Source: Streptococcus infantis
Lineage (GTDB): Bacteria; Bacillota; Bacilli; Lactobacillales; Streptococcaceae
NCBI RefSeq assembly: GCF_018499575.1
Contig: NZ_JAHDAP010000001.1
Location: 558,001-622,000 of the forward strand
Length of the DNA: 64,000 nt
Reading direction: 5' to 3'
Both the position numbers and the translations under genes were made by a program. Shown piece by piece: positions 1 to 11,592 of the stretch. Under the pieces are notes generated by a model. It saw only the letters and a program-made list of their open reading frames with translations. It was not told where the DNA came from and made no database searches. The stretch's first letter is position 1. Each line of letters begins with the position of its first letter.

Positions 1-256
1 AACGATATTCCTCGTCGACAATAATCCCTTCTAAGAATCCAACAGGACTATATTTACAACCTTCAACATAATCAAATCTGAGTGAACATAGTGCTAGACC
101 TATAATTGTGTCACCTTCAACTTCAGTAAAGATTGCAGTATTTTTGCCATTCGTATATCTCTTTACTTCATCAATAGCTTCTTTATCGGTCAATTGGGGC
201 CATAATTGTTTCATTAATTTAGCCGTTTTTATAGAATCTTTTGTTATTCCATCCAT
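1..256 (-). CDS. GNAT acetyltransferase, AAC(6')-like, C-terminal part beyond the window
   Basis: The first 85 codons of a minus-strand gene are open with no stop and run off at base 1. The ATG at 256 follows a clear ribosome binding site (GGAGGAACATCAAT). The peptide carries the pattern LRFDYVEG, SPVGFLEGIIV, DEEYR. This is the acetyl-CoA-site lead-in seen in aminoglycoside 6'-N-acetyltransferase-like GNAT proteins. The substrate cannot be told from this half. The rest of the catalytic domain is missing. The stretch is probably not contiguous with what follows, because an adapter-like segment separates it from rlmD. Confidence 0.72.
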   Translation of the reverse strand, partial: MDGITKDSIKTAKLMKQLWPQLTDKEAIDEVKRYTNGKNTAIFTEVEGDTIIGLALCSLRFDYVEGCKYSPVGFLEGIIVDEEYR

Positions 257-354
257 ATTGATGTTCCTCCGCGAATTACAAGCAAATGTTACGAATCATG
301 CTGTTACTTTGTTACTCATTGATTGATACCAATACCATCCCCTTCTACTTTTCG

Positions 355-1852
<1,498 letters not shown>

Positions 1853-1863
1853 CTATGAGCCGA

Positions 1864-1895
1864 CAAAAAAAGACGGCAACAATCCTGTTACCATC
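1864..1895 (-). terminator. Rho-independent terminator after the DUF1002 gene
   Basis: On the minus strand GATGGTAACA and TGTTGCCGTC form a 10-bp stem using G-U pairs with a 4-base loop, followed by seven T. It sits just after the DUF1002 stop and before rlmD. Confidence 0.8.
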
Positions 1896-1914
1896 TATTA
1901 TACCATGAATTAAC

Positions 1915-2889
1915 CTAAGCACCAAAACTCTTGAAGAAATCAAGAATGGCTTGCCAAATAGAGCTGAGGATGTTTCCTCCATCTTGAATAGCTTTATTGG
2001 CGTCAAAGTTAAGGTCGATATTGCTGAAACTGTCACCAGCTTGCGCAACGATACTTTGTTTCAAATCTTTTAAAGTCTTTGTAAAGTCTTCGTTGTTAAG
2101 AATATCACTTTTAGAAAGATTAAAGGCAAAGTTGATGATGACGTTGACCTGGTTTCCTGTAACAACTTGATCCAGTTTGTAGTTCTTCAAAGTATCTTCG
2201 ACAATTTTACGAACATCATCTTCTGTAAGTTCACCTTTAGACTCTTTAGCCTTAGCAACTGCTGCCTTGATATCGGCAAGAGCTACATTCAGCTTATTGG
2301 CATCGAAGCCTGATTTGTCCTTGTTTTCATCGTTAATGTCTGACAAGGCCTTGAGCTCTTCTTGAGCTAAGTCTTTATTCTCTTGAGGTAATTTTACACC
2401 ATTTGACTCAAGGGAATAGTAAATACCTGCTAGGGCACTTTCCCCAGTAACTGGAATTGGAGCTGCAACTGTGATTCGCGCGTGTTCGACACCCAAAGTA
2501 ACAGCCGCATTACGGTACATGTCTTGGGTCACTTTTGTGATATTTTCAGGTGTTTCAATCTTGACTTCAAGTGGAGATTTATCTCCTAATTTTTGAATTT
2601 TTGCTGATGAATAAAGTTGAAGACTAGAATCGTTGGCCACATTCATAATTTTTGAGTAGACATCGGGTGTCATGGTCTTCAAGTCTTTAGTATCTTTAGA
2701 GGCATTATAGCCAAGTTTTTTAAGTGTTTGATTTTTTTGATCTTCTGTTAGTGAAGAACCCAAGACATACTCAGGTTGAACATAGGTTTCATCAATTACT
2801 TTTTGAACATCAGTAGCTGCCTGGGCACTTTGCAGTGTTGCAACCGCCAAAAGAACTGCAGCACTCGTCAGAAAGAATTTCTTTCGCAT
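1915..2889 (-). CDS. DUF1002 family secreted protein
   Basis: A 324-residue protein with a typical Sec signal peptide: MRKKF, then a hydrophobic stretch, then an AQAA-type cleavage site near residue 25. The remainder is soluble and rich in K, D and N. It fits the DUF1002 family of exported Firmicute proteins, whose biochemical role is unknown to me. The start is supported by GGAGGAACGTCTC before the ATG. It is last in the glyA-downstream run, after the lysozyme-like gene, and has its own downstream terminator. Confidence 0.75.
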   Translation of the reverse strand: MRKKFFLTSAAVLLAVATLQSAQAATDVQKVIDETYVQPEYVLGSSLTEDQKNQTLKKLGYNASKDTKDLKTMTPDVYSKIMNVANDSSLQLYSSAKIQKLGDKSPLEVKIETPENITKVTQDMYRNAAVTLGVEHARITVAAPIPVTGESALAGIYYSLESNGVKLPQENKDLAQEELKALSDINDENKDKSGFDANKLNVALADIKAAVAKAKESKGELTEDDVRKIVEDTLKNYKLDQVVTGNQVNVIINFAFNLSKSDILNNEDFTKTLKDLKQSIVAQAGDSFSNIDLNFDANKAIQDGGNILSSIWQAILDFFKSFGA

Positions 2890-2947
2890 GAGACGTTCCT
2901 CCTTTTCTACTCTAGCATATTAAAGTATCCTTAAAGAAAACTTATAA

Positions 2948-2972
2948 AAGCATCTAGAAATTCTAGATGCTT
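2948..2972 (-). terminator. Terminator overlapping the stop of the lysozyme-like gene
   Basis: A perfect inverted repeat (AAGCATCTAG / CTAGATGCTT) with a short loop is followed by T residues on the minus strand. It overlaps the last codon of the lysozyme-like gene and precedes the DUF1002 gene. Confidence 0.75.
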
Positions 2973-3573
2973 AAAATAGATTAAAAATTTTCATAATATA
3001 GAGATTTAGTTGAACCTGTCTAGAGTAATAATAGTTTCCCCCATCGACATAGAGTTCTCCGCCCTGAAAGATAGAAATGGGATTGATGTAGCTATAGGTT
3101 TTCCCTGTTGTATTCCCTAAGGTCGGCGCAACTGTATCTCTTGAGTATTGCTTAGCTAGAGCAATCGTATTTTTCTTCCCATTTTGGGAGATAAAATCAA
3201 TATAAGCAGGCCCAAAGTTATAAGCTTGAATGGCTGTCCAGACATCCACTCCTTTTTCTTGAGCTAGATAGAGATTATCTGTCAAAGTTTGAACACCTTG
3301 ACGAATACTACTAGCGTTATCGTTAATGGTATCAGTAGAACCGCTAGCAGACTCACTAGACTGCATCACGTCTCCTTCTTTACCTTTGGTTTCTGTATAG
3401 ATCATGGCGAGCACAAGCTCTTCGTTTGCTGGAGTATCTCTTTCATTCAAGATTTCACGTACCATGGGTTGGTAGGTCATAACTTGTTTGACATCCTGAC
3501 GAATGAGATAGGCTTTGTATCCAGCGAAAAGGAAGACTGCTAGCACCAGCACTCTTCGTATAAGTTTAAACAT
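2971..3573 (-). CDS. Membrane-anchored lysozyme-like (transglycosylase-fold) protein
   Basis: A 200-residue protein with one N-terminal membrane segment (about residues 7-23) and an extracellular domain of the lysozyme-like superfamily. The features are [21 protein letters not shown], with a candidate catalytic Glu in IYTETKG, and the downstream [11 protein letters not shown] motif typical of the fold. It probably acts on peptidoglycan outside the membrane. Its start overlaps the stop of the nucleoid-associated protein gene by one base, so the two are translationally coupled. Confidence 0.75.
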   Translation of the reverse strand: MFKLIRRVLVLAVFLFAGYKAYLIRQDVKQVMTYQPMVREILNERDTPANEELVLAMIYTETKGKEGDVMQSSESASGSTDTINDNASSIRQGVQTLTDNLYLAQEKGVDVWTAIQAYNFGPAYIDFISQNGKKNTIALAKQYSRDTVAPTLGNTTGKTYSYINPISIFQGGELYVDGGNYYYSRQVQLNLYIMKIFNLF

Positions 3574-4547
3574 TATTTATTTTGAATATCCTCGATGTTT
3601 TTGATTAAGATAGAATAGGTTCCATTATCGTTTTGGATGAACTCAACGGATTCTGCATCTTGATAGACATTGTTTGGTACGATTAGTTCAATTCCGTTTG
3701 ACAAGGAAAGTTTCTGATTTTCAAATCTCTTCAACTGACGACTGGCATCAATCTCATCAAACTGAACTGGCTCTGGCACCGACTCTTTGACCTGGTCAAT
3801 AAAACTGAGACGAGCTGTTAGATTATTATCAAAGAGATCATTGGCTAATTTTTCTGGAGAGAGCTCATTGTTTTCCTCAAGATTGTTGAAAATCGCAGAT
3901 TTTACTTTTGATTGAAATTGAAAATCATCCGCATTAAAAGTTTCCGCAATTTTCTGAGCAGTTTTTTCCAGTTCCTTGATTGACTTCTTAGGTGAAATCT
4001 TTGGTTGTGCTTGAATAAGATTCTCAGAAAAATAGTTTAAAAAAGCTCCGTTGTACTTGATCCGTTTTTCAATCAAGTGGTATTTACGGTTTTGAAGGTT
4101 AACTACTAGGGCTTCATCAGCTCCAGTTCCAAACCCCGGAAGGTTATTCTGCGTCAACTTAATTGGATTATCAACTTCGCCACCTAAGTGCGTCAAGGTC
4201 TCACGCAATGCAATTCTAAGAAAAGCAAAATGTTCGACTCCTTCTTTTGAAAACAGGACAAAGACTAAATCATTTGTCTTTTGATTTTCAGATACAGAAA
4301 ATTCTTCTTTCCAAAGGTTTGCTATTGTCACAGATGTTGCCATTAGATCTTCTGTGATATTGTTGAAAAATGGATTATCTTCTTCAAAAATTCCAGTTTT
4401 GGCATCGTCCGAATACACACGCTCCACTTTTTTACGCAAGTATTCCTCTATTTTTGGAGTGATATTGAGAAACTTATCCGCTAGGAACAACTCTGTGTCA
4501 TCAAGGCTGAACTGATGGATGATGGCTTTCTTGATATAAATATCCAT
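3573..4547 (-). CDS. Nucleoid-associated protein, NA37/YejK family
   Basis: A 324-residue soluble protein matching the 37-kDa nucleoid-associated (NdpA/YejK) family in length and pattern: N-terminal [17 protein letters not shown] and the central [14 protein letters not shown] region. Members bind DNA, but their role in streptococci is not defined. It starts six bases after glyA, using GAGGACTAATATTTT as a ribosome binding site inside the glyA end, so it is cotranscribed with glyA. Confidence 0.75.
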   Translation of the reverse strand: MDIYIKKAIIHQFSLDDTELFLADKFLNITPKIEEYLRKKVERVYSDDAKTGIFEEDNPFFNNITEDLMATSVTIANLWKEEFSVSENQKTNDLVFVLFSKEGVEHFAFLRIALRETLTHLGGEVDNPIKLTQNNLPGFGTGADEALVVNLQNRKYHLIEKRIKYNGAFLNYFSENLIQAQPKISPKKSIKELEKTAQKIAETFNADDFQFQSKVKSAIFNNLEENNELSPEKLANDLFDNNLTARLSFIDQVKESVPEPVQFDEIDASRQLKRFENQKLSLSNGIELIVPNNVYQDAESVEFIQNDNGTYSILIKNIEDIQNK

Positions 4548-4553
4548 AAAATA

Positions 4554-5810
4554 TTAGTCCTCGTATAATGGGAAGGCATCTGTCAAGGATTTGACTGCAC
4601 TTCTCACTTCTTCTAAGACAGCTTCGTTTTCTGCATTCTTAAGGGCTTTAATAATAAGTTCAGCAACTTGACGGCTTTCTTTTTCACCAAAACCACGAGC
4701 AGTAATTGCTGCCGCTCCAATACGAATACCACTAGTCTTAAATGGTGACAAGGTTTCATAAGGGATAGAGTTCTTATTTAGGGTAATATTAACTTCATCC
4801 AGCAAGTTTTGAGCTACTTTTCCACTTTCTACAACCTTAGTGACATCCACTAGGAAGAGGTGGTTTTCAGTGCCACCAGAGATAATACGGAAATCAGGAT
4901 CTTTCAGGAATACTTCAGCCATAGCCTTACTGTTCTTGATGATCTTAGCAGCATATTCTTTGAAAGCTGGATCCAAGACTTCTTTGAAGGCAACAGCCTT
5001 AGCAGCAACAACATGCTCTAAAGGACCACCTTGGATACCCGGGAAAATAGCAGAATTAATCTTCTTAGCTAAGTCTTCATCATTGGTCAAAATCAAACCA
5101 CCGCGTGGCCCACGAAGGGTTTTGTGGGTCGTTGTAGTTGTGATATGTGCGTATGGCACCGGGCTTGGGTGAAGACCAGCAGCAACCAAGCCGGCAATAT
5201 GAGCCATATCTACCATGAGTTTAGCACCAACAGCATCAGCAATTTCACGGAATTTTGAAAAATCAATAATTTGAGAATAGGCTGAAGCACCAGCAACAAT
5301 TAGTTTTGGTTTTACTTCTTGGGCTTGTTTCAAGATGACATCAAAGTCCAAGAGTTCAGTCTCAGGATCAACACTATAAGAAACAAAGTTGTAGGTTTGA
5401 CCAGAGAAGCTTACAGGAGCTCCGTGAGTCAAGTGTCCACCTGCTGCCAAATCCATTCCCATGACCGTATCACCTGGCTCAATCAAAGCCATGTAAGCCG
5501 CACAGTTGGCTTGGCTTCCTGAGTGAGGTTGGACATTGGCAAACTTGGCACCAAAGATTTCCTTTGCACGTTCAATAGCTAGACTTTCAACGATATCTAC
5601 TACATCAGTACCACCATAATAACGACGTCCTGGGTAACCTTCGGCGTATTTATTAGTCAAGATAGACCCTTGAGCAGCCATAACAGCCTTAGAAACTACG
5701 TTCTCTGAAGCGATTAATTCAATATTATTTTGTTGGCGTTCCTCTTCTTTGGCAATGGCATTCCAAAGATCCGCGTCATAGGCTTTAAAATCATCTTTGT
5801 CAAAAATCAT
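4554..5810 (-). CDS. glyA: Serine hydroxymethyltransferase
   Basis: PLP enzyme that interconverts serine and glycine with tetrahydrofolate, supplying one-carbon units. Full family length (418 aa). It shows the active-site lysine motif [14 protein letters not shown] and the substrate-binding [11 protein letters not shown] region. The ATG follows AAAAGGAGAATACCT. The start overlaps the stop of the preceding acetyltransferase gene, placing glyA in the tdk-prfA-prmC-Sua5 run. Confidence 0.97.
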   Translation of the reverse strand: MIFDKDDFKAYDADLWNAIAKEEERQQNNIELIASENVVSKAVMAAQGSILTNKYAEGYPGRRYYGGTDVVDIVESLAIERAKEIFGAKFANVQPHSGSQANCAAYMALIEPGDTVMGMDLAAGGHLTHGAPVSFSGQTYNFVSYSVDPETELLDFDVILKQAQEVKPKLIVAGASAYSQIIDFSKFREIADAVGAKLMVDMAHIAGLVAAGLHPSPVPYAHITTTTTHKTLRGPRGGLILTNDEDLAKKINSAIFPGIQGGPLEHVVAAKAVAFKEVLDPAFKEYAAKIIKNSKAMAEVFLKDPDFRIISGGTENHLFLVDVTKVVESGKVAQNLLDEVNITLNKNSIPYETLSPFKTSGIRIGAAAITARGFGEKESRQVAELIIKALKNAENEAVLEEVRSAVKSLTDAFPLYED

Positions 5811-6253
5811 AGGTATTCTCCTTTTAGTAATTTAATAAATCGTTTCTGCATTTTATCACAGGTATAACCAACTTTTTCGTAAAATGCATGCGCACTTATA
5901 CGATGGTCTGCAGAGTTCAAACGTATAAACTTGTAGCCACGTTTTTCTGCTTCCTGTTCTAATCCTTCAAGCAATGTTTTACCGATTCCTTTACCTTGTG
6001 TTTGAGGTAAAACAGCTAAAGCCAGGATATTAAAACCTGGTTTTGAATAAAGGGATTCATAAACCTCAGCATGAACATAACCAAGTAAGTCATGGCTAAT
6101 TGAATCCTCAAAACCAAGTAGGAAGTGATGGGAGTCTTGAGACAGTTTGGCTAGTTGACTAGCCGTTTCCTCAGGGCTAAAATCATAACCTAAAGCATCT
6201 TTGTTAATCTCATAAATAGATGAAACATCTGTTGCTTTCAAAGCACGTAACAT
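5807..6253 (-). CDS. GNAT family N-acetyltransferase, RimI-like
   Basis: A 148-residue single-domain GNAT protein with the acetyl-CoA motif [17 protein letters not shown] and the downstream [10 protein letters not shown] segment. The ATG at 6253 ([10 protein letters not shown]) is chosen because it has a strong AAGGAGG six bases upstream; an upstream in-frame ATG lies within the Sua5 gene and has none. Its place directly after the Sua5 and PrmC genes suggests a housekeeping role, possibly protein N-terminal acetylation, but the substrate is unknown. Confidence 0.85.
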   Translation of the reverse strand: MLRALKATDVSSIYEINKDALGYDFSPEETASQLAKLSQDSHHFLLGFEDSISHDLLGYVHAEVYESLYSKPGFNILALAVLPQTQGKGIGKTLLEGLEQEAEKRGYKFIRLNSADHRISAHAFYEKVGYTCDKMQKRFIKLLKGEYL

Positions 6254-6254
6254 A

Positions 6255-6857
6255 TTATACCTCCTTAAAAGGAAATGCTGGTATCTTGGCAAGAATATCT
6301 TCTCGAGTAATTGAACCTTGGCGTAGAATCTTCGCCTCGTCGCCAGATAGGTCTAATATAGTCGAATCTTGACCTGTTAAAAAAGCATCATCTTCTATTC
6401 CTAGAACCTCTTGTCCGAAGTCTTTTAAAATTTCTTTAAAGCTAACTCCACTTGATTGGCCTGAGATATTGGCAGAAGGTCCGATTAGGGGGCCAAACTC
6501 ACGAATCAACTCCAGAGTTACCGGATGACTCGGCATCCGAAATCCCACTGTCATCAATCCTGAATTGACCCAGTCAGGAACTTTGTCATTAGCTTCTAGG
6601 ATAATAGTCAATGGGCCTGGCAAAAAACTTTCAACGAGTTTTTGTAAATAAGGTGGCTGATTCTTAGAAAAGTTCAAGATATCGTCTAAACTAGCGACAT
6701 TGAGATTGAGTGCCTTATCTCTTGGACGACGTTTAAGCTGGTAGACATGATCAACAGCTTTTTTATCTAGCGCTTTTGCAAAGAGGCCATAAACTGTTTC
6801 AGTCGGCAAAACTACAGCTCTACCTAGTTCCAACTCTTGCTTAATTTTCTCCATCAT
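6255..6857 (-). CDS. Threonylcarbamoyl-AMP synthase, Sua5/YciO/YrdC family
   Basis: Makes threonylcarbamoyl-AMP for the t6A37 tRNA modification. The family signature VVLPTETVYGLFAKA and the KRRPRDKALNLNV nucleotide-site pattern are present, as is the GPSANISG motif. At 200 aa it is the short YrdC-domain form, lacking the full Sua5 C-terminal domain. The start codon lies within the end of prmC (16-base overlap). Two consecutive ATGs are possible starts. Confidence 0.9.
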   Translation of the reverse strand: MMEKIKQELELGRAVVLPTETVYGLFAKALDKKAVDHVYQLKRRPRDKALNLNVASLDDILNFSKNQPPYLQKLVESFLPGPLTIILEANDKVPDWVNSGLMTVGFRMPSHPVTLELIREFGPLIGPSANISGQSSGVSFKEILKDFGQEVLGIEDDAFLTGQDSTILDLSGDEAKILRQGSITREDILAKIPAFPFKEV

Positions 6858-7677
6858 CAATGACTACCATCCTATCTTGGCCAAATTGGTCTTTGAGCGT
6901 TCGAACTCGTTTCTCTGGAAGATTTTCCATAAAGAGAGCGGGCACACTTTGACCTTGTTTGTAGCCAATTTCAAGATAAATCTTACCACCATCATTTAGA
7001 TAGTCCTTGGAGTCTTCCGCGATTCTACGGTAGATAGCTAGGCCATCCTCGTCAGCAAAAAGTGCCAAGTGTGGTTCTGAATGCAACACATTCAAGCCAA
7101 CTTCTTCTTGAGCTTCACGAGAAATGTATGGTGGATTGGATACAATTATATCATATTTTGAAGAAATTTCGGAGAAACAGTCTGATTTGATAAAAGAGAG
7201 ATTTTGATTTTGAGCCTTAGCATTTTCCATTGCTAATTCTAAAGCATCCTGAGAAATATCTGCAGCTGTAACCAACCAATCTGGTCTATTTTTAGCTAGA
7301 GCAAGGGCAATCGCTCCGCTCCCTGTCCCAATATCAAGTACTGAAAGATTCATCTCAGGATTTTCAGCCAAAATCAGTTCTACCAACTCTTCTGTCTCTG
7401 GGCGAGGAATCAAGACTCGCTCATCCACCTTTAACTGCATCCCAAAGAATTCAGCAGAACCAATGATGTACTGGGCAGGTATATGTGCTGCCAGTTTCGT
7501 GTAAATTTCCTCCACAAATTGTTTTTCTTCCTCTGTGACTTCTTGTTGGAGGGCAAAAACGAAGTCTGTAAAAGATAGATTTTTTAGGCTACGATAGACA
7601 AAGGAGAGGCTTTCTGCTTCCTCTCCTTTTGCTACTAACTTTTCCTCAAAATCTTTAAACATTTGAGCTAATTTCAT
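6841..7677 (-). CDS. prmC: Peptide chain release factor N5-glutamine methyltransferase
   Basis: Methylates the GGQ glutamine of release factors. It has a SAM motif (VLDIGTGSGAIAL) and the diagnostic catalytic NPPY (IIVSNPPYISRE). Length 278 aa is normal. Its ATG overlaps the prfA stop, so enzyme and substrate are translationally coupled, the common bacterial arrangement. Confidence 0.96.
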   Translation of the reverse strand: MKLAQMFKDFEEKLVAKGEEAESLSFVYRSLKNLSFTDFVFALQQEVTEEEKQFVEEIYTKLAAHIPAQYIIGSAEFFGMQLKVDERVLIPRPETEELVELILAENPEMNLSVLDIGTGSGAIALALAKNRPDWLVTAADISQDALELAMENAKAQNQNLSFIKSDCFSEISSKYDIIVSNPPYISREAQEEVGLNVLHSEPHLALFADEDGLAIYRRIAEDSKDYLNDGGKIYLEIGYKQGQSVPALFMENLPEKRVRTLKDQFGQDRMVVIDDGEN

Positions 7678-8756
7678 TATTTATTTAATTCTTCCAATTT
7701 TTGTGTTTGGTCATAAAGAACCAAGGCATCTACAACTTCATCCAATTTACCAGCTAGAATTGTATCAAGCTTTTGTAGAGTCAAACCAATACGGTGGTCT
7801 GTGACACGGTTTTGTGGGAAGTTATAAGTACGGATACGTTCTGAACGATCACCTGTACCGATAGTTGACTTACGCTCAGCGTCTTGCTCATCTTGGGCAA
7901 TCTGTGCAAAGTGGTCAGCAACACGCGCACGAATAATCTTCATAGCCTTCTCACGGTTTTTCTGTTGGGTACGTTCTTCCTGCATCTCAACCTTGATATT
8001 GGTTGGCAAGTGAACGATACGAACGGCAGTCGCAACCTTGTTGACGTTCTGTCCACCAGCACCAGACGCGTGATAGATATCAACACGAAGATCTTTTGGA
8101 TCGATATCGTATTCTACTTCTTCTACTTCAGGCATGACAAGAACTGTCGCTGTTGAGGTATGCACACGGCCTTGGCTTTCTGTCACAGGGACACGTTGCA
8201 CACGGTGGGCTCCTGACTCATACTTGAGTTTTGAGAATACAGACTGACCTGACACCATAGCAACCACTTCTTTGAAGCCACCGACACCATTCATAGAAGC
8301 CTCCATGACTTCAAAGCGCCAGCCTTGAGATTCAGCATACTTTTGGTACATGGTTAGAAGGTCGCCAGCGAAAAGTGCAGCCTCATCTCCACCAGCTGCT
8401 CCACGGATTTCAAGGATGATGTTCTTGTCATCGTTTGGATCTTTAGGAAGGAGCAAGATTTTCAGTTTTTCTTCATACTCTTCTTTTTCAGCCTTAGCAT
8501 CCTTGAGTTCTTGCTTGGCCATTTCTTCCAAGTCAGCATCTCCGCCAGACTCTTTAATCATTTCTTCAGCATCAACAATGTTTTGGAGGACTTGTTTGTA
8601 TTCACGGTAGGCAGTTACGGTATCACGAGTTGAAGCTTCTTCTTTTGAAAGCTCCATGAAACGCTTGGTATCAGAGACCACATCAGGGTCGCTCAGCAAT
8701 TCTCCCAACTCTTCATAACGGTCTTCTACAGCTTGTAGTTGATCATAGATATTCAT
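7677..8756 (-). CDS. prfA: Peptide chain release factor 1
   Basis: Class I release factor for UAA and UAG. The GGQ motif ([13 protein letters not shown]) sits about two thirds along, and the codon-recognition domain precedes it. Length 359 aa is standard. It begins two bases after the tdk stop and overlaps prmC. Five downstream genes read in the same direction with little or no spacing. Confidence 0.97.
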   Translation of the reverse strand: MNIYDQLQAVEDRYEELGELLSDPDVVSDTKRFMELSKEEASTRDTVTAYREYKQVLQNIVDAEEMIKESGGDADLEEMAKQELKDAKAEKEEYEEKLKILLLPKDPNDDKNIILEIRGAAGGDEAALFAGDLLTMYQKYAESQGWRFEVMEASMNGVGGFKEVVAMVSGQSVFSKLKYESGAHRVQRVPVTESQGRVHTSTATVLVMPEVEEVEYDIDPKDLRVDIYHASGAGGQNVNKVATAVRIVHLPTNIKVEMQEERTQQKNREKAMKIIRARVADHFAQIAQDEQDAERKSTIGTGDRSERIRTYNFPQNRVTDHRIGLTLQKLDTILAGKLDEVVDALVLYDQTQKLEELNK

Positions 8757-8758
8757 TC

Positions 8759-9343
8759 TTACTCATTCTCCTTATTGATTTCAGGGGCAAAATAATGTTT
8801 ACGACATACCGAGATATAGGTTTCATTACCACCTATCTGGATTTGATCACCTTCATAAGTAGGCTTCCCATCCAGTGTTCGTAGTACCATGGTCGCCTTT
8901 TTCTTACAATACTGACAGATGGTTTTAATCTCATCAATCTTGTCTGCTAGTAACAACAGATGTTTTGAACCTTCAAAAAGTTCATTACGAAAGTCATTTT
9001 TCAGACCAAATGCCATAACAGGTATGTCTAACTCATCGACGATACGAGCCAAATCATAAACATGATGACGCTTCAGAAACTGGGCTTCATCGACCAAAAC
9101 ACAGTAGGGTTTAAATTCCAAATCTCGAATCAAACCATAAATATCTGTATCATCTTCGATAGCAAGGGCTGGTCGCTTCATACCAATTCGACTTGAAACA
9201 TAGCCTACACCATCTCTTGTATCCAGAGCTGAAGTCATGATAACAACTCCCTTTCCTTGCTCCTCATAGTTATAGGCTACCTTAAGAATCTCAATGGTCT
9301 TTCCAGAGTTCATAGTCCCATAACGATAATACAACTGTGCCAT
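8759..9343 (-). CDS. tdk: Thymidine kinase
   Basis: Type II thymidine kinase for dTMP salvage. It has P-loop GTMNSGKT, the DEAQFL motif and a zinc-binding pattern near the C-terminus ([10 protein letters not shown] and later CRKHY). Length 194 aa is typical. It is first in a long minus-strand operon. An extended -10 (TGGTATACT, minus strand, around 9390) lies upstream. Confidence 0.96.
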   Translation of the reverse strand: MAQLYYRYGTMNSGKTIEILKVAYNYEEQGKGVVIMTSALDTRDGVGYVSSRIGMKRPALAIEDDTDIYGLIRDLEFKPYCVLVDEAQFLKRHHVYDLARIVDELDIPVMAFGLKNDFRNELFEGSKHLLLLADKIDEIKTICQYCKKKATMVLRTLDGKPTYEGDQIQIGGNETYISVCRKHYFAPEINKENE

Positions 9344-9466
9344 GCTTCTATTTCACGTCCATTTCTAATTTTTTGCTACATTCTAGTATACCATATTTTC
9401 CAAAAGCTTTAAACGGCAAAATGTGGTAAAATAAAAGAAATCATTTAGTGAGTGGAGGAAATTATC

Positions 9467-9649
9467 ATGCCATTTGTACGCATCGATTTATTTGAAGGAC
9501 GTACGCTAGAGCAAAAGAAAGCTCTAGCCAAGGAAGTAACTGAAGCTGTGGTTCGCAACACTGGCGCACCACAATCTGCCGTTCATGTCATCATCAACGA
9601 TATGCCAGAAGGAACTTATTTCCCGCAAGGTGAAATGCGCACTAAATAA
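9467..9649 (+). CDS. 4-oxalocrotonate tautomerase family protein
   Basis: A 60-residue protein of the tautomerase superfamily. The ATG at 9467 is chosen because it follows GGAGGAAATTATC and leaves proline as residue 2 (MPFVRIDLFEGR), which becomes the catalytic N-terminal Pro-1. The upstream in-frame ATG would bury this proline. The physiological substrate in streptococci is unknown. Confidence 0.9.
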   Translation: MPFVRIDLFEGRTLEQKKALAKEVTEAVVRNTGAPQSAVHVIINDMPEGTYFPQGEMRTK

Positions 9650-9678
9650 AGCTTAAGCAATACGCTTAGGCTTTTCTT
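9649..9678 (+). terminator. Terminator after the tautomerase gene
   Basis: AAGCTTAAGC and GCTTAGGCTT pair around a 5-base loop, with a T-rich tail, directly after the stop codon. Confidence 0.65.
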
Positions 9679-9693
9679 AATAAGTGACATTCA

Positions 9694-9722
9694 TTGAATA
9701 AAACACTATATTTTGTTACAAT
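9694..9722 (+). promoter_or_regulatory. Promoter of mnmE
   Basis: TTGAAT at 9694-9699 and TACAAT at 9717-9722 are separated by 17 bases, and the -10 has the extended TGN element. mnmE begins 54 bases downstream. Confidence 0.6.
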
Positions 9723-9775
9723 TTAAAGAGATATTAGTCTATAAAAACAAACGAATAAAATTTAAAGGAAATAAA

Positions 9776-11149
9776 ATGATTACTCGAGAATTTGATACCA
9801 TTGCCGCAATCTCGACACCGCTTGGTGAAGGGGCTATAGGTATTGTCCGCCTAAGCGGAGCAGACAGTTTTGCTATTGCGCAAAAGATTTTTAAAGGCAA
9901 AGACTTAAGTCAGGTCGCCAGCCACACACTGAACTACGGCCACATTGTTGACCCTATAACTGGTAAGGTTATGGACGAGGTAATGGTAGGTGCTATGAGG
10001 TCTCCTAAGACCTTCACTCGTGAGGATATTATCGAGATTAACACCCACGGTGGGATTGCCGTAACCAATGAGATCCTCCAACTAGCTATCCGTGAAGGGG
10101 CACGTATGGCAGAGCCGGGTGAGTTTACTAAACGTGCCTTCCTCAATGGTCGTGTGGACTTGACTCAGGCTGAAGCTGTTATGGACATCATCCGTGCTAA
10201 GACAGACAAGGCCATGAACATTGCTGTTAAACAACTAGACGGTTCCCTGTCTGACCTCATTAACAATACTCGCCAGGAAATCCTCAATACCTTGGCTCAG
10301 GTTGAGGTGAATATCGATTACCCTGAGTATGACGATGTGGAGGAAGCCACTACTGCTGTTGTTCGTGAAAAGACCTTAGAATTCGAACAACTCTTGACCA
10401 ATCTTCTAAAGACAGCCCGTCGTGGTAAAATTCTGCGTGAAGGGATTTCAACGGCTATTATTGGTCGCCCAAACGTTGGGAAATCAAGCCTGCTCAACAA
10501 CCTCCTGCGTGAAGATAAGGCCATTGTAACTGATATTGCTGGGACTACCCGTGACGTCATTGAAGAATACGTCAATATCAACGGTGTCCCACTGAAATTG
10601 ATTGATACTGCAGGTATACGTGAAACGGATGATATAGTAGAACAGATCGGTGTTGAACGCTCCAAGAAAGCCCTCAAGGAAGCTGACTTGGTTCTACTGG
10701 TGTTAAATGCTAGTGAACCTCTGACCACTCAAGACCGACAACTTCTTGAAATCAGCAAAGATACCAACCGTATTATCCTACTGAATAAAACTGACCTACC
10801 AGAGGCCATCGAAACTGAAGAACTTCCAGAAGATATTATCCGTATTTCAGTCCTCAAAAATCAAAACATTGATAAGATTGAAGAGCGCATCAATAACCTC
10901 TTCTTTGAAAATGCTGGCTTGGTCGAACAAGATGCTACCTATCTATCCAACGCCCGTCATATTTCATTAATCGAAAAGGCTGTTGAAAGCTTACAAGCAG
11001 TTAACGAAGGTCTTGAACTGGGTATGCCAGTTGACCTTCTTCAGGTTGATTTGACCCGTACCTGGGAAATTCTTGGAGAAATTACTGGTGATGCAGCGCC
11101 AGATGAGCTGATTACCCAGTTGTTTAGTCAATTCTGTTTAGGTAAATAA
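9776..11149 (+). CDS. mnmE: tRNA-5-carboxymethylaminomethyl uridine GTPase MnmE
   Basis: GTPase that works with MnmG to modify the wobble uridine (U34) of tRNAs. The N-terminal folate-binding domain is followed by the helical domain interrupted by a G domain ([37 protein letters not shown]), and the protein ends in the conserved FCLGK cysteine motif. The ATG at 9776 (MITREFDTI) has AAAGGAAATAAA upstream. An in-frame ATG 21 codons earlier is rejected because it lies before this site. Confidence 0.97.
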   Translation: MITREFDTIAAISTPLGEGAIGIVRLSGADSFAIAQKIFKGKDLSQVASHTLNYGHIVDPITGKVMDEVMVGAMRSPKTFTREDIIEINTHGGIAVTNEILQLAIREGARMAEPGEFTKRAFLNGRVDLTQAEAVMDIIRAKTDKAMNIAVKQLDGSLSDLINNTRQEILNTLAQVEVNIDYPEYDDVEEATTAVVREKTLEFEQLLTNLLKTARRGKILREGISTAIIGRPNVGKSSLLNNLLREDKAIVTDIAGTTRDVIEEYVNINGVPLKLIDTAGIRETDDIVEQIGVERSKKALKEADLVLLVLNASEPLTTQDRQLLEISKDTNRIILLNKTDLPEAIETEELPEDIIRISVLKNQNIDKIEERINNLFFENAGLVEQDATYLSNARHISLIEKAVESLQAVNEGLELGMPVDLLQVDLTRTWEILGEITGDAAPDELITQLFSQFCLGK

Positions 11150-11186
11150 GAAAAAACTAGGTCAAAAAATGCTAGTCACCTAAAAA

Positions 11187-11360
11187 GAGGTTGGGACAAA
11201 AGTCCTAGCCTCCCAATTGTCTTTGGATTGTCGAGCAAGACGCAGTGGTTGAGTGGGCTCTACTACGCTGATTGCATCAGCTTTTACAGCCCTACTCAAC
11301 TGTGCGGAGGTGGGACAACGAAATCGAATTCTAACGAATTACCGATTTCTGTCCCACTCT
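11187..11360. repeat. Structured intergenic repeat with three hairpins, mitis-group type
   Basis: This 174-bp stretch has no gene but three nested inverted repeats. GAGGTTGGGAC pairs with GTCCTAGCCTC using G-U pairs. TTGAGTGGGCT pairs with AGCCCTACTCAA and contains a small GCTGAT/ATCAGC hairpin. GTGGGACA...TGTCCCAC encloses GAAATCGAATTC...GAATT..CGATTTC. From memory, near-identical sequences recur in many intergenic regions of mitis-group streptococci. It has no published name that I can confirm. It may fold as RNA on either strand. Confidence 0.7.
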
Positions 11361-11417
11361 ATTTTTCTTACAATTTCTAAATTAGATCCTACCTTAGCAG
11401 ATAGCTGAAACAAACCT

Positions 11418-11569
11418 TATACTCAATGAAAATCAAAGAGCAAACTAGGAAACTAGCCGCAGGTTGCTCAAAGCACTGCTTTGAGGTTGTAGATAGAACT
11501 GACGAAGTCAGTAACATATATACGAAAAGGCGACGTTGACGCGGTTTGAATCTGATTTTCGAAGAGTAT
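11418..11569. repeat. RUP-like miniature inverted-repeat element
   Basis: The ends are imperfect inverted repeats, ATACTCAATGAAAATC and GATTTTCGAAGAGTAT, beginning and ending at TA. The interior (CAAACTAGGAAACTAGCC, GAACTGACGAAGTCAGT) resembles the RUP family of pneumococcal repeats thought to be mobilised by IS630-Spn1. It is about 150 bp, longer than the canonical RUP of about 107 bp. It lies between mnmE and hemH, next to the repeat at 11187-11360. The family name is from memory. Confidence 0.6.
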
Positions 11570-11592
11570 TACTAGTTCTTTCCTATTTTCAC

